A stretch of 64,000 nucleotides of DNA from Paracoccus homiensis (lineage in GTDB: Bacteria > Pseudomonadota > Alphaproteobacteria > Rhodobacterales > Rhodobacteraceae). Made by a program: the position numbers and the translations under genes. The stretch covers positions 1 to 64,000 of the forward strand of contig NZ_FOHO01000009.1 of assembly GCF_900111675.1 (NCBI RefSeq), in the 5' to 3' direction. The notes under the pieces are model-generated. The model did no database searches. It was not told the origin of the DNA and worked only from the letters and a program-made list of their open reading frames with translations. The first letter of the stretch is position 1. Each line of letters starts with the position of its first letter. Positions 56,359-64,000 of the stretch are shown piece by piece.

Positions 56359-57933
56359 TTACGACTTCTGGAACATGGCAAGCATGCGCCGGGTGACCAT
56401 GAAGCCACCGAAGATGTTGACGCCCGCCATCAGCACGGCCAGCGCGCCAAGGATCACGACCAGCCACGAGCCCGAGCCGATCTGCATCAGCGCACCCAGA
56501 ATGATGATCGAACTGATCGCATTGGTGATCGCCATCAGCGGCGTGTGCAGCGAATGGGCGACGTTCCAGATCACCCGGAATCCGACAAAGCAGGCCAGCA
56601 CGAAGACGATGAAATGCGACATGAAGCTGGCCGGGGCCACCAGACCCACCAACAGCAGCACGACCGCACCCAGCGCCAGCATCGTGACCTGGGATTTCGT
56701 CTCGGCCTTGAAGGCCGCGACTTCCTGGGCCTTGCGCTCTTCCGGGGTCAGCTCTTTCTTCTTTTCCTTCGGCTTCTGGGCCGCGATGGCGGCAACCTTC
56801 GGCTTCGGGGGCGGCCAGGTGACGTCGTGATCATGGGCGACGGTCGCGCCCCGGATCACATCGTCATCCATGTTGTGATCGATGACGCCGTCTTTCTTGG
56901 GCGTCAGATCGGCCATGAAATGGCGGATGTTGTTGCCGTAAAGTTCGGAGGCCTGCGCCCCCATGCGGCTGGCAAAATCGGTATAGCCGATGATGACCAC
57001 GCCGTTTTCGGTGACGACACGTTCGTCCGCGACGGTCAATTCGCAGTTGCCGCCCTTTTCTGCGGCAAGGTCCACGATGACGCTGCCGGGCTTCATGGCC
57101 TCGACCATGTCCTTGGTCCACAGCACCGGCGCATCGCGACCGGGGATCAGCGCGGTGGTGATCACCACATCCATCTGCGGGGCCAGTTCGCGGAATTTCT
57201 TCAGCTGCGCTTCGCGGAATTCCGGGCTTGAGGGCGCGGCATAGCCGCCCGTCGCGGCACCGTCGGTCGCCTTTTCCTCGAAGTCGAGAAAGACGAACTC
57301 TGCGCCCATGGATTCGATCTGTTCGGCCACTTCAGGGCGCACGTCAAAGGCATAGACCTGCGCGCCAAGGCTGGTCGAGGTACCGATGGCCGCCAGACCG
57401 GCGACACCCGCACCGACGACAAGGATCTTGGCCGGGGGCACCTTGCCCGCCGCCGTCACCTGACCGGTGAAGAACCGCCCGAAATTGTTGGCAGCCTCGA
57501 TCACCGAGCGGTAGCCGGCGATATTGGCCATCGAGGACAGCGCGTCCATCTTCTGCGCGCGGCTGATCCGGGGAACCATGTCCATCGCGATGGCGGTGAT
57601 GCCCTGTTCCTTCGCGACCTCAAGCAATTCGCCGTTCTGTGCCGGATAGAAGAACGAGATCAGCGTCTGCCCTTCGCGCATCTGCTTGATTTCGCCGTCT
57701 TCCGGAACTCGGACCTTCGCGACCACATCGACCGCGCCGATCACCTCGGACGCATTGCCCAGCACGGTCACATTCGCCTTGCGGTAATCCTCGTCGGAAA
57801 AACCGGCCCGCGAACCTGCCCCGCTTTCGACAAAGACGTCATGTCCAAGCTTTTGCAGATGGCCTGCGGATGAGGGTGTGACGGCTACGCGCGCCTCTCC
57901 CTCAATCACCTCCTTCAAAGCGCCAATCTTCAT
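56359..57933 (-). CDS. pntA: NAD(P) transhydrogenase, alpha subunit
   Basis: The 524-residue subunit holds the NADH-binding domain I ([40 protein letters not shown]) and a C-terminal membrane part of four helices. It is therefore the fused type, as in E. coli, rather than the split alpha1/alpha2 type known from some relatives. The start at 57933 follows GGGGGACG. It pairs with pntB. Confidence 0.97.
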   Translation of the reverse strand: MKIGALKEVIEGEARVAVTPSSAGHLQKLGHDVFVESGAGSRAGFSDEDYRKANVTVLGNASEVIGAVDVVAKVRVPEDGEIKQMREGQTLISFFYPAQNGELLEVAKEQGITAIAMDMVPRISRAQKMDALSSMANIAGYRSVIEAANNFGRFFTGQVTAAGKVPPAKILVVGAGVAGLAAIGTSTSLGAQVYAFDVRPEVAEQIESMGAEFVFLDFEEKATDGAATGGYAAPSSPEFREAQLKKFRELAPQMDVVITTALIPGRDAPVLWTKDMVEAMKPGSVIVDLAAEKGGNCELTVADERVVTENGVVIIGYTDFASRMGAQASELYGNNIRHFMADLTPKKDGVIDHNMDDDVIRGATVAHDHDVTWPPPKPKVAAIAAQKPKEKKKELTPEERKAQEVAAFKAETKSQVTMLALGAVVLLLVGLVAPASFMSHFIVFVLACFVGFRVIWNVAHSLHTPLMAITNAISSIIILGALMQIGSGSWLVVILGALAVLMAGVNIFGGFMVTRRMLAMFQKS

Positions 57934-58075
57934 GGCGTCGCGTCCCCCTTTGATAGATGTCCCATTCTGCGACTGCATAGCATCGCGCAATAATCTTTCA
58001 CAAGGGCGTGTTCAGTATAAGATCTATGACATTCGTGCCGCGACGTCACTTCAGGAATGTTACGCGCCGAAACGC

Positions 58076-58107
58076 AAAAAGCCGCGCGGATACGGGATCC
58101 GCGCGGC
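58076..58107 (-). terminator. intrinsic terminator after the Ala/Glu-rich gene
   Basis: The GCCGCGCGGA / TCCGCGCGGC stem is perfect (ten bases, seven-base loop), with TTTTT on the minus strand. Confidence 0.88.
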
Positions 58108-58134
58108 GTGCGATGGCTGAAACGGCGAACCGGG

Positions 58135-58866
58135 TCAGTTGCCGGTGGTGGTTTCTTCCGGCGTTTCGGTGGTCGTGGCCTCGTCGGTCACGACGGGTTC
58201 CTCTTCGACGGTGATGGCGCTGTCCAATGCATCTGCAGCATCTTCTGCGGCCTCGGCCGCAGCGTCAGCGGCATCCGATGCGGCCTCGGCGGCGGCATCG
58301 CCCGCGTTCTCAAGCGCCTCTGCGGCCGAGCTTGCGGCATCGTCAGCGGCGGCTTCGGCATCGGCGGCCGCTTCGCTTGCGGCGTCGGCGGCACTGTCTG
58401 CGGTCGCTTCGGCATCCGCGGCGGTGTCTTCGACGGCGGCTTCGGCGTCCGCAGCGGCATTGTCGGCTGCGGCCTCGGCATCGGCTGCGGTGTCTTCGAC
58501 GGCGGCTTCGGTTTCGGCCGCGGCTTCTTCTGCCGCCGCTTCGGTTTCAGCGGCTGCGTCCTCGGCTGCGGCTTCGGCGTCTTCCGCGGCAGCTTCGGCT
58601 TCTGCGGCGGCGGTATCTGCGGCCGCGTCGGCGGGGGCCTCTTCCGTGGTGGTCACGGTGGTGGTGTCACCTTCAACCGCAACGGTATCGTCGGTCATGA
58701 AGCGCTGCAGCACGAAATAGGCAAGCGCCAGCGCCAGAAGAACGCCGATAATCAGCGGCAGGGGCGAGGAACGACGCTCGACAGGTTCGACATAAGTCTC
58801 GCGCGGGGCGGCGGGATCGCGATCGGCAGGCGGATTGCGTTTCGGGTCGTTCGGATCATAGGTCAT
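58135..58866 (-). CDS. membrane-anchored Ala/Glu-rich repeat protein
   Basis: The 243-residue protein has a short charged N-terminus, one transmembrane helix (LPLIIGVLLALALAYFVLQ, residues about 36-54). About 150 residues of Ala/Glu/Asp/Thr repeats follow (units such as AEAAAEDAEA and TAADAEAAA), then an acidic Thr-rich tail. The repeats would form an extended acidic helix in the periplasm. No enzymatic motif. Similar proteins exist in related bacteria, but the role is unknown. A terminator follows. Confidence 0.7.
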   Translation of the reverse strand: MTYDPNDPKRNPPADRDPAAPRETYVEPVERRSSPLPLIIGVLLALALAYFVLQRFMTDDTVAVEGDTTTVTTTEEAPADAAADTAAAEAEAAAEDAEAAAEDAAAETEAAAEEAAAETEAAVEDTAADAEAAADNAAADAEAAVEDTAADAEATADSAADAASEAAADAEAAADDAASSAAEALENAGDAAAEAASDAADAAAEAAEDAADALDSAITVEEEPVVTDEATTTETPEETTTGN

Positions 58867-59050
58867 TGCTGGCCTCCATTATGTCTTTACCATCACCGGG
58901 TTAGCCGCCTCATCTGTCCCGGCAAGCGGGATGAAAGTCAATCGGCAAGAGCCTGCCCAATGGCTTGCGGCCCGGCGTTCAGCCGAATAACAACCCGGAT
59001 AAGCGCACAGTTCCCGATCTGATGACGCTTTTTTGAGGCAGAGGAAGACA

Positions 59051-61624
59051 ATGACCCAGGCCGAGAAGCACCCCGTACAATATCTGTCGAACTATCGTCC
59101 CTACCCGTTTGCGGTTGAAGAGACGCGATTGACCTTCGTTCTGAACCCCGACGACACCGAGGTTCGGGCCGAACTGGCACTGAGCCCTGTGGATCAGAAC
59201 GCCGATCTGGTTCTTGACGGCGGCAAGGGGTTGCGACTGATCGCCCTGGGCATCGACGGGCAAGAGCCGGATCCCGCCCATGTCAGCCGCGATGACGAAC
59301 GCCTGACCATCGCCGCCGCCGCACTGCCGGACGGGCCCTTCACGCTTGCCACCACGGTCCGCATCGACCCCTCGGCGAATACCGCGTTCGAAGGGCTTTA
59401 CCTGTCGGGCGGGATGTTCTGCACCCAATGCGAGGCCGAGGGCTTTCGCCATATCACCTTCTATCCCGACCGCCCCGATGTGATGGCGCCCTTCCGCGTC
59501 CGCATTCATTCCGATCTGCCTGTGCTGCTGTCGAACGGCAACCCGGTCGAAACGCGCCAGGGCTTTGCCGAATGGCACGACCCCTGGCCCAAGCCGGCCT
59601 ATCTGTTTGCCCTTGTCGCCGGCGATCTGCGTGCGATCAGCGACGCGTTCCAGACGGCATCGGGCCGCGATGTGGCGCTGAATGTCTGGGTCCGTCCGGG
59701 CGACGAAACTCGCGCGGGTTTTGCCATGGAATCGCTGATCAAATCCATGAAATGGGATGAACAGGTCTATGGCCGCGAATACGATCTGGATGTATTCAAC
59801 ATCGTTGCCGTCGATGATTTCAACATGGGGGCGATGGAAAACAAGGGGTTGAACATCTTCAACTCGAAACTGGTGCTGGCCAGCCCCGAAACCGCGACCG
59901 ATCTGGATTACGAACGGATCGAGGCGGTGATCGCCCATGAATATTTCCACAACTGGACCGGCAATCGCATCACCTGCCGCGACTGGTTCCAGCTGTGCCT
60001 GAAAGAAGGGCTGACCGTCTTTCGCGATCAGCAATTCACCAGCGACATGCGCAGCGCCCCGGTCAAGCGGATCGCCGATGTCCAGACGCTGCGTGCCCGC
60101 CAGTTCCGCGAGGATCAGGGACCGCTGGCGCATCCGGTCCGCCCCGACCATTATGAAGAGATCAACAATTTCTACACCGCGACCGTCTATGAAAAGGGTG
60201 CCGAGGTGATCGGCATGCTGAAACGATTGGTTGGCGATGAGGGCTATGCCAGGGCGCTGGACCTGTATTTTGATCGCCACGATGGCGACGCTGCCACGAT
60301 CGAGGACTGGCTGAAGGTCTTCGAGGATGCGACCGGGCGCGACCTGACGCAGTTCAAACGCTGGTACACGGATGCCGGGACCCCGCATCTGACCATGACC
60401 GAGGAATGGGACGGCAAGGGCGGTCTGGTCCTGCATTTCGAACAGCAGACTCCGCCGACACCGGGCCAGGACCACAAGCCGCCGCGCGTCATCCCCATCG
60501 CGACCGGGCTGATCGGCCCCAATGGCGATGAGGTTGCGGCGACCCGCGTGCTTGAGATGACCGAAGCGCGGCAAAGTTTCTCGTTTGACGGGTTGGGGGC
60601 CAGGCCGGTCGTGTCCGTGCTGCGCGGGTTTTCGGCGCCCGTCGTGCTGCATCGACAGATCGACGATGCGACGCGTGCCTTCCTGCTGGCGCATGACACC
60701 GATCCGTTCAGCCGCTGGGAGGCCGGGCGAGAATTGGCACTGTCCGCGCTGACCGCGCTGGCGCAGGGGCAGGACGCGGGCGACGATTTCATCGGGTCCG
60801 TCGCGCGACTGGCCGCCGAGGATGCGACCGATCCCGCCTTCCGGGCGCTGTGCCTGAACCTGCCCGGCGAAGAAGAGATCGCGACCCGGCTGTCCTCGCT
60901 GGGTCACGTTCCCGACCCCGATGCGATTCACGCCGCCCGCGACGGTCTGGCAACGCGCTTGGCCCAGGCCAATCACGAGCTGCTGGATCGGCTGTATCAG
61001 GACATGGCGGTCGATGGCCCCTATTCGCCCGATGCCCAACCGGCGGCGAAACGGTCGCTGCGCATTGCCGCGCTGGGTTTGCTGAACCGGATCGATGGCG
61101 GCGACCGGGCCGAGGTTCTGTTCGGCACCGCCGGCAACATGACCGAACGCATGGCCGCGCTGGCCTGCCTGATCCGCCGAGGTCGCGGACAGGCGGCACT
61201 GGATGCCATGCTGGATGAATTCGGCGACAACAGGCTGGTCATGGACAAGTGGTTTTCGGTTCAGGTCATGGCGGCCCCGTCCGACGACGCAGCCGCCATT
61301 GCCGAACGCCTGTCGCAGCGGCAGGATTTCGACTGGAAGAACCCCAACCGGTTCCGTGCGCTTCTGGGCGGTCTGGCCGCCAATCATGCCGGTTTCCACC
61401 ACGCAGGCGGCGCGGGCTATGCCTTTACCGCCGATTGGCTGATGCGCGTGGATGCCGTCAATCCGCAGATCGCGGCGCGCATGTCCACCGCCTTCGAGAC
61501 CTGGCCCAGGTATGATGAAAACCGGCAACAGCTGGTTCGGGAACAATTGCAGCGGGTTGCGGGTTTGACCGACATCAGCCGTAATCTGCGCGAAATGGTG
61601 TCGCGCATGCTGGAGGCGAAATAA
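59051..61624 (+). CDS. pepN: aminopeptidase N
   Basis: The 857-residue M1 zinc metallopeptidase has the exopeptidase motif GAMEN (MGAMENKGLN) and the zinc site HEYFHNW (His296, His300) with Glu319 in LKEGLTVF. It trims N-terminal residues from peptides in the cytoplasm. The start at 59051 follows GAGGAAG. The stop overlaps plsC by TAATG. Confidence 0.95.
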   Translation: MTQAEKHPVQYLSNYRPYPFAVEETRLTFVLNPDDTEVRAELALSPVDQNADLVLDGGKGLRLIALGIDGQEPDPAHVSRDDERLTIAAAALPDGPFTLATTVRIDPSANTAFEGLYLSGGMFCTQCEAEGFRHITFYPDRPDVMAPFRVRIHSDLPVLLSNGNPVETRQGFAEWHDPWPKPAYLFALVAGDLRAISDAFQTASGRDVALNVWVRPGDETRAGFAMESLIKSMKWDEQVYGREYDLDVFNIVAVDDFNMGAMENKGLNIFNSKLVLASPETATDLDYERIEAVIAHEYFHNWTGNRITCRDWFQLCLKEGLTVFRDQQFTSDMRSAPVKRIADVQTLRARQFREDQGPLAHPVRPDHYEEINNFYTATVYEKGAEVIGMLKRLVGDEGYARALDLYFDRHDGDAATIEDWLKVFEDATGRDLTQFKRWYTDAGTPHLTMTEEWDGKGGLVLHFEQQTPPTPGQDHKPPRVIPIATGLIGPNGDEVAATRVLEMTEARQSFSFDGLGARPVVSVLRGFSAPVVLHRQIDDATRAFLLAHDTDPFSRWEAGRELALSALTALAQGQDAGDDFIGSVARLAAEDATDPAFRALCLNLPGEEEIATRLSSLGHVPDPDAIHAARDGLATRLAQANHELLDRLYQDMAVDGPYSPDAQPAAKRSLRIAALGLLNRIDGGDRAEVLFGTAGNMTERMAALACLIRRGRGQAALDAMLDEFGDNRLVMDKWFSVQVMAAPSDDAAAIAERLSQRQDFDWKNPNRFRALLGGLAANHAGFHHAGGAGYAFTADWLMRVDAVNPQIAARMSTAFETWPRYDENRQQLVREQLQRVAGLTDISRNLREMVSRMLEAK

Positions 61625-62580
61625 TGAACAGCTTGCGAGCGGTCATGGAGCGGGGCAAGATAGGCGAAATGGACAACGCACATGCCGATCCAAAGGCCGA
61701 TATGCAGGCCAGGCTGGACCCGCTGATCGCCGAGCGGGCACCGTGGCTTTATTCCGGAAAGCCGCATCACCGGATCGCCCAGACTGTCATGATGCGGCTG
61801 CTGCGATATCCGCGCACCATCAAGCTTGCGTCCGAATTTCGCGACCTGCCGACCGATGAGATCATGCGCCGCGTCAGCCGCCTGATCGTCCGCGATGTTC
61901 AGGTCGAAGGGCTGGAACATATCCCGGCCTCGGGGCCGGCGCTGATCGTGTCGAACCACCCGACCGGGATCGCTGACGGGATCGTCATGCACTCGGTCAT
62001 TTCGAACCTGCGCGACGATCTGTTCATCTATGCCAATCACGACATGATCCGCGTCCTGCCGCAGACGGCCGATATGATCGCGGGCGTCGAATGGCGGCTG
62101 GAAAAGCGCAGTCACGCCAAGACAAAGGCAACGATGGATTACACCCGAACCGCGCTGGAATCGGGTCGGATCGGCCTGATCTTCCCCTCGGGTCGTCTTG
62201 CGAAACGGCATGGTCTGACGCTGCATGAACGACCCTGGATGGCCAGCGCGGCGATGATCGCACGGAAATTCGACGTGCCGATCATCCCGCTGCATATCCG
62301 GGCGCGGAACTCGATCCTGTTCTATCTGCTGGACGCGATCCATCCGACGCTGCGCGATGTGACCCTGTTCAACGAGGTGCTGAACAAGGCGCGTCAGCCC
62401 TATCGCGTGACCATCGGTCAGCCGGTCGATCCCACCACATTACCGCGCAGCGGTGACGAGGCGATTTCCCTGCTTCGCGACCGGGTGCTGGCCCTTCCGA
62501 AACCGGGACCGGATGCGCCGCGTCTGCGGCAGGGCGTCACCGGGCCACGCATCATCGGGCGCAAGAAGAAGATCGCCTGA
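61624..62580 (+). CDS. lysophospholipid acyltransferase family protein
   Basis: The 318-residue PlsC-like acyltransferase has the catalytic motif NHPTGIADG (an H-x5-D variant of NH-x4-D) and IFPSGRLAKR as motif III-like. It likely transfers acyl groups to a glycerolipid; the acceptor is unclear. It starts one base inside the pepN stop (TAATG), so the two are translated together. Confidence 0.78.
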   Translation: MNSLRAVMERGKIGEMDNAHADPKADMQARLDPLIAERAPWLYSGKPHHRIAQTVMMRLLRYPRTIKLASEFRDLPTDEIMRRVSRLIVRDVQVEGLEHIPASGPALIVSNHPTGIADGIVMHSVISNLRDDLFIYANHDMIRVLPQTADMIAGVEWRLEKRSHAKTKATMDYTRTALESGRIGLIFPSGRLAKRHGLTLHERPWMASAAMIARKFDVPIIPLHIRARNSILFYLLDAIHPTLRDVTLFNEVLNKARQPYRVTIGQPVDPTTLPRSGDEAISLLRDRVLALPKPGPDAPRLRQGVTGPRIIGRKKKIA

Positions 62581-62583
62581 CCG

Positions 62584-62856
62584 CTAGTGCCGATCCAGAT
62601 GCCCCAGCGACCGCTCGGGCTCGATCTGGTCGCGGATGCGTTGTTTCAGCGTGCGGATGTCGGGAAATCCGCCATCCGCCTTGCGTTCCCAGATCTGCGT
62701 GCCGTCCAGCTCGACGCGAAAGACGCCGCCGCTGTCATCGGGAATGATGGTGACGCGCAGCGCCGTGCCGAAGGTCGACAGGCATTCCTGCGCATACCAG
62801 CCCGCGCGCAGAAGCCAGTTGCAGCCGGTGCAATAGGTGATTTCCAGATGCGCCAT
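62584..62856 (-). CDS. SelT/SelW/SelH (Rdx) family protein
   Basis: The 90-residue thioredoxin-like protein has the CTGC redox motif (residues 9-12), a Cys form of the selenoprotein W site, and GGFPDIRTLKQRIRD near the C-terminus. It probably reduces disulfides or binds metals. It ends the proB unit; the ATG is one base past the proB stop. Confidence 0.88.
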   Translation of the reverse strand: MAHLEITYCTGCNWLLRAGWYAQECLSTFGTALRVTIIPDDSGGVFRVELDGTQIWERKADGGFPDIRTLKQRIRDQIEPERSLGHLDRH

Positions 62857-62857
62857 C

Positions 62858-63970
62858 CTAGACCGCCATATCGTCGCGATGGATCAGCGCGGCGCGGCCC
62901 GGATAACCCAATATTTCCGCGATCCGGGCTGAATGATGGCCCACGATCTGCCGCGCCTCGTCCGAAGTATAGCGGGTCAGCCCGGTCGCCAGCGTTTCGC
63001 CCGAGGGGCCGGTGATCTGCACCGGCTCGCCGCGACCGAAATCGCCCTGAACCACGCGCACCCCGGCGGGCAACAGCGATTTGCCACGACGCAGCGCATC
63101 GGCGGCGCCCTGGTCGATCTGCAGGCTGCCCTTTGGCTTCATCGCCGCGATCCAGCGTTTTCGCGCCAGTTGCGGGTCGTTTTCCGGCAGGAACCAACTG
63201 CAACGCGCCCCGTCGATGACAGCCGACAACGGCCGCAAGACCGATCCTTCGGCAATGGCCATCGCGCAGCCCCCGGCAATGGCGGTGCGCGCGGCCATCA
63301 GTTTCGTCTTCATCCCGCCCTTCGACAGGCCGGATACCGGATCGCCACCCATCGCCTCTATTTCGGGCGTCAGCTGGTCGATCACCGGCAGGTGCCGTGC
63401 GGTCGGGTCGGTCTTGGGGTTCGCGGTGTACAGCCCGTCGACATCGGACAGCAGCAACAGCTGATCCGCGCCGCAGGTGACGGCGATCTGGGCGGCCAGT
63501 CGGTCATTGTCGCCAAAGCGGATTTCATCGGTGGCGACGGTGTCGTTTTCATTGACGATGGGAACGACCCCCAGCGACAGCAGCGTCTGCAACGTCGCGC
63601 GGCTGTTCAGGTAGCGGCGGCGATCCGCGCTGTCTTCCAGGGTCAGCAGGATCTGGGCGGTCTTGACGCCATGCGGGGCCAGCGCCTCTTCATAGGCGCG
63701 GGCCAGCCGGATCTGCCCGACGGCCGCCGCTGCCTGTGCCTGTTCCAGCGACAGGGCCCCTGCCGGCAGGTCCAGCACCCGCCGCCCCAGCGCGATCGAC
63801 CCCGAAGAGACCAGAACGACATCGATCCCCTGCCCGCGCAGATCGGCCACATCGTCGCACAGCCCACGCAGCCAATCCGCATTCAGCCCGGTCGGCCCGA
63901 CCAGCAGGGCCGAGCCGATCTTGACGACCAGCCGTCTTGCGCCGGTCAGCGACGGTGCTAGGGCTGCCAT
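62858..63970 (-). CDS. proB: glutamate 5-kinase
   Basis: The 370-residue enzyme has an amino-acid-kinase core ([43 protein letters not shown]) and a C-terminal PUA domain. It starts proline synthesis by phosphorylating glutamate and is usually inhibited by proline. It overlaps the last codons of the upstream gene. Confidence 0.96.
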   Translation of the reverse strand: MAALAPSLTGARRLVVKIGSALLVGPTGLNADWLRGLCDDVADLRGQGIDVVLVSSGSIALGRRVLDLPAGALSLEQAQAAAAVGQIRLARAYEEALAPHGVKTAQILLTLEDSADRRRYLNSRATLQTLLSLGVVPIVNENDTVATDEIRFGDNDRLAAQIAVTCGADQLLLLSDVDGLYTANPKTDPTARHLPVIDQLTPEIEAMGGDPVSGLSKGGMKTKLMAARTAIAGGCAMAIAEGSVLRPLSAVIDGARCSWFLPENDPQLARKRWIAAMKPKGSLQIDQGAADALRRGKSLLPAGVRVVQGDFGRGEPVQITGPSGETLATGLTRYTSDEARQIVGHHSARIAEILGYPGRAALIHRDDMAV

Positions 63971-64000
63971 GGTGCGTCGGGTTCCTGATCTTCGCCCTTG
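63958..64000 (-). CDS. obg: C-terminal end of an upstream gene, probably obg
   Basis: In the frame ending at the TAG 63958-63960 the last codons read [13 protein letters not shown]. In Rhodobacterales the gene directly before proB is the GTPase obg, whose C-terminus is acidic and variable. Only 13 codons lie inside the window, so the assignment rests on gene order. It overlaps the proB start by 13 bases. Confidence 0.4.
   Translation of the reverse strand, partial: KGEDQEPDAPWQP

Noticed and set aside
58200-58640. tandem repeat as possible CRISPR or satellite
   Set aside because: The repetition comes from Ala/Glu codons of a coding sequence, with no constant repeat or spacer pattern.
58979-61546. 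855-codon open frame antisense to pepN
   Set aside because: The pepN frame has full zinc-peptidase motifs; the antisense frame shows none.

Overview
The window looks like a chromosomal segment of a Rhodobacterales alphaproteobacterium, most likely Paracoccus or a close relative. This is inferred from the high GC content, the sciP-ctrA pair, mmcB, the order nrdR/ribD/ribE/ribBA/ribH/nusB, a small DUF6324-type protein, and a tRNA-His gene with no encoded G-1 and with A73. No rRNA, CRISPR array or intact prophage is present. The species call rests on protein resemblance and gene order recognised by eye, not on a database search.

Bases 1-4605 are a graveyard of mobile DNA. It holds a truncated IS66 TnpA, two small coupled ORFs of unknown function, the 3' end of a phage-type DNA cytosine methyltransferase with a frameshift in a G6 run, an IS3-like HTH fragment, and two abutting IS3-family elements that both carry inactivating lesions. 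From 4767 onward the sequence is ordinary, densely packed chromosome.

4767-16440 carries a DJ-1/PfpI protein divergent from a LysR regulator, a VOC protein divergent from a second LysR regulator, bolA-grxD, a TAXI-type TRAP transporter (binding protein, fused permease, DUF1850), a degenerate receiver-like protein, two membrane/stress proteins (holin-like and DUF883), an FAD/NAD(P) protein, tRNA-His and mmcB with a LexA-like box. 16806-27723 carries a DUF481 outer-membrane protein and the riboflavin/nusB block. A capsule export cassette (kpsS, a Wza/KpsD-type lipoprotein, kpsC) lies inside that block, between ribE and ribD.

27878-41188 holds an SDR, yjbQ, rmuC, a BLUF photoreceptor gene overlapping rpoD, rpoD, dnaG, a TetR regulator, an LldD-type dehydrogenase, rplY, trmFO-gluQ, hisI and an IscU-like scaffold. 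41299-50901 holds a tiny cysteine-bearing membrane protein, ligA-recG, sciP-ctrA with two near-consensus CtrA boxes, mnmA, sufE, a lipoprotein, tRNA-Ser, a thioredoxin-like protein and gph. 51007-64000 holds a DUF442 phosphatase, an ArsC-like protein with a 24-residue lipoprotein ahead of it, DUF3422, an NCS1 permease, pntAB, an Ala/Glu-rich anchored protein, pepN-plsC, a SelW-like protein, proB and the last codons of a gene that is probably obg.

Functional groups that work together include riboflavin synthesis (ribD, ribE, ribBA, ribH), capsule export (kpsS, the export lipoprotein, kpsC), cell-cycle control (sciP, ctrA), replication and repair (dnaG, ligA, recG, rmuC, mmcB), tRNA modification (trmFO, mnmA, gluQ), Fe-S and thiol chemistry (grxD, bolA, sufE, the IscU-like scaffold), and NAD(P)H balance (pntAB). 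I did not find a clear multi-gene system that is wholly new. The best leads are the 31-codon cysteine protein with an in-frame amber followed by a Cys-rich tail, the orphan terminated stretch beside mmcB, and the rpoD-coupled BLUF gene.
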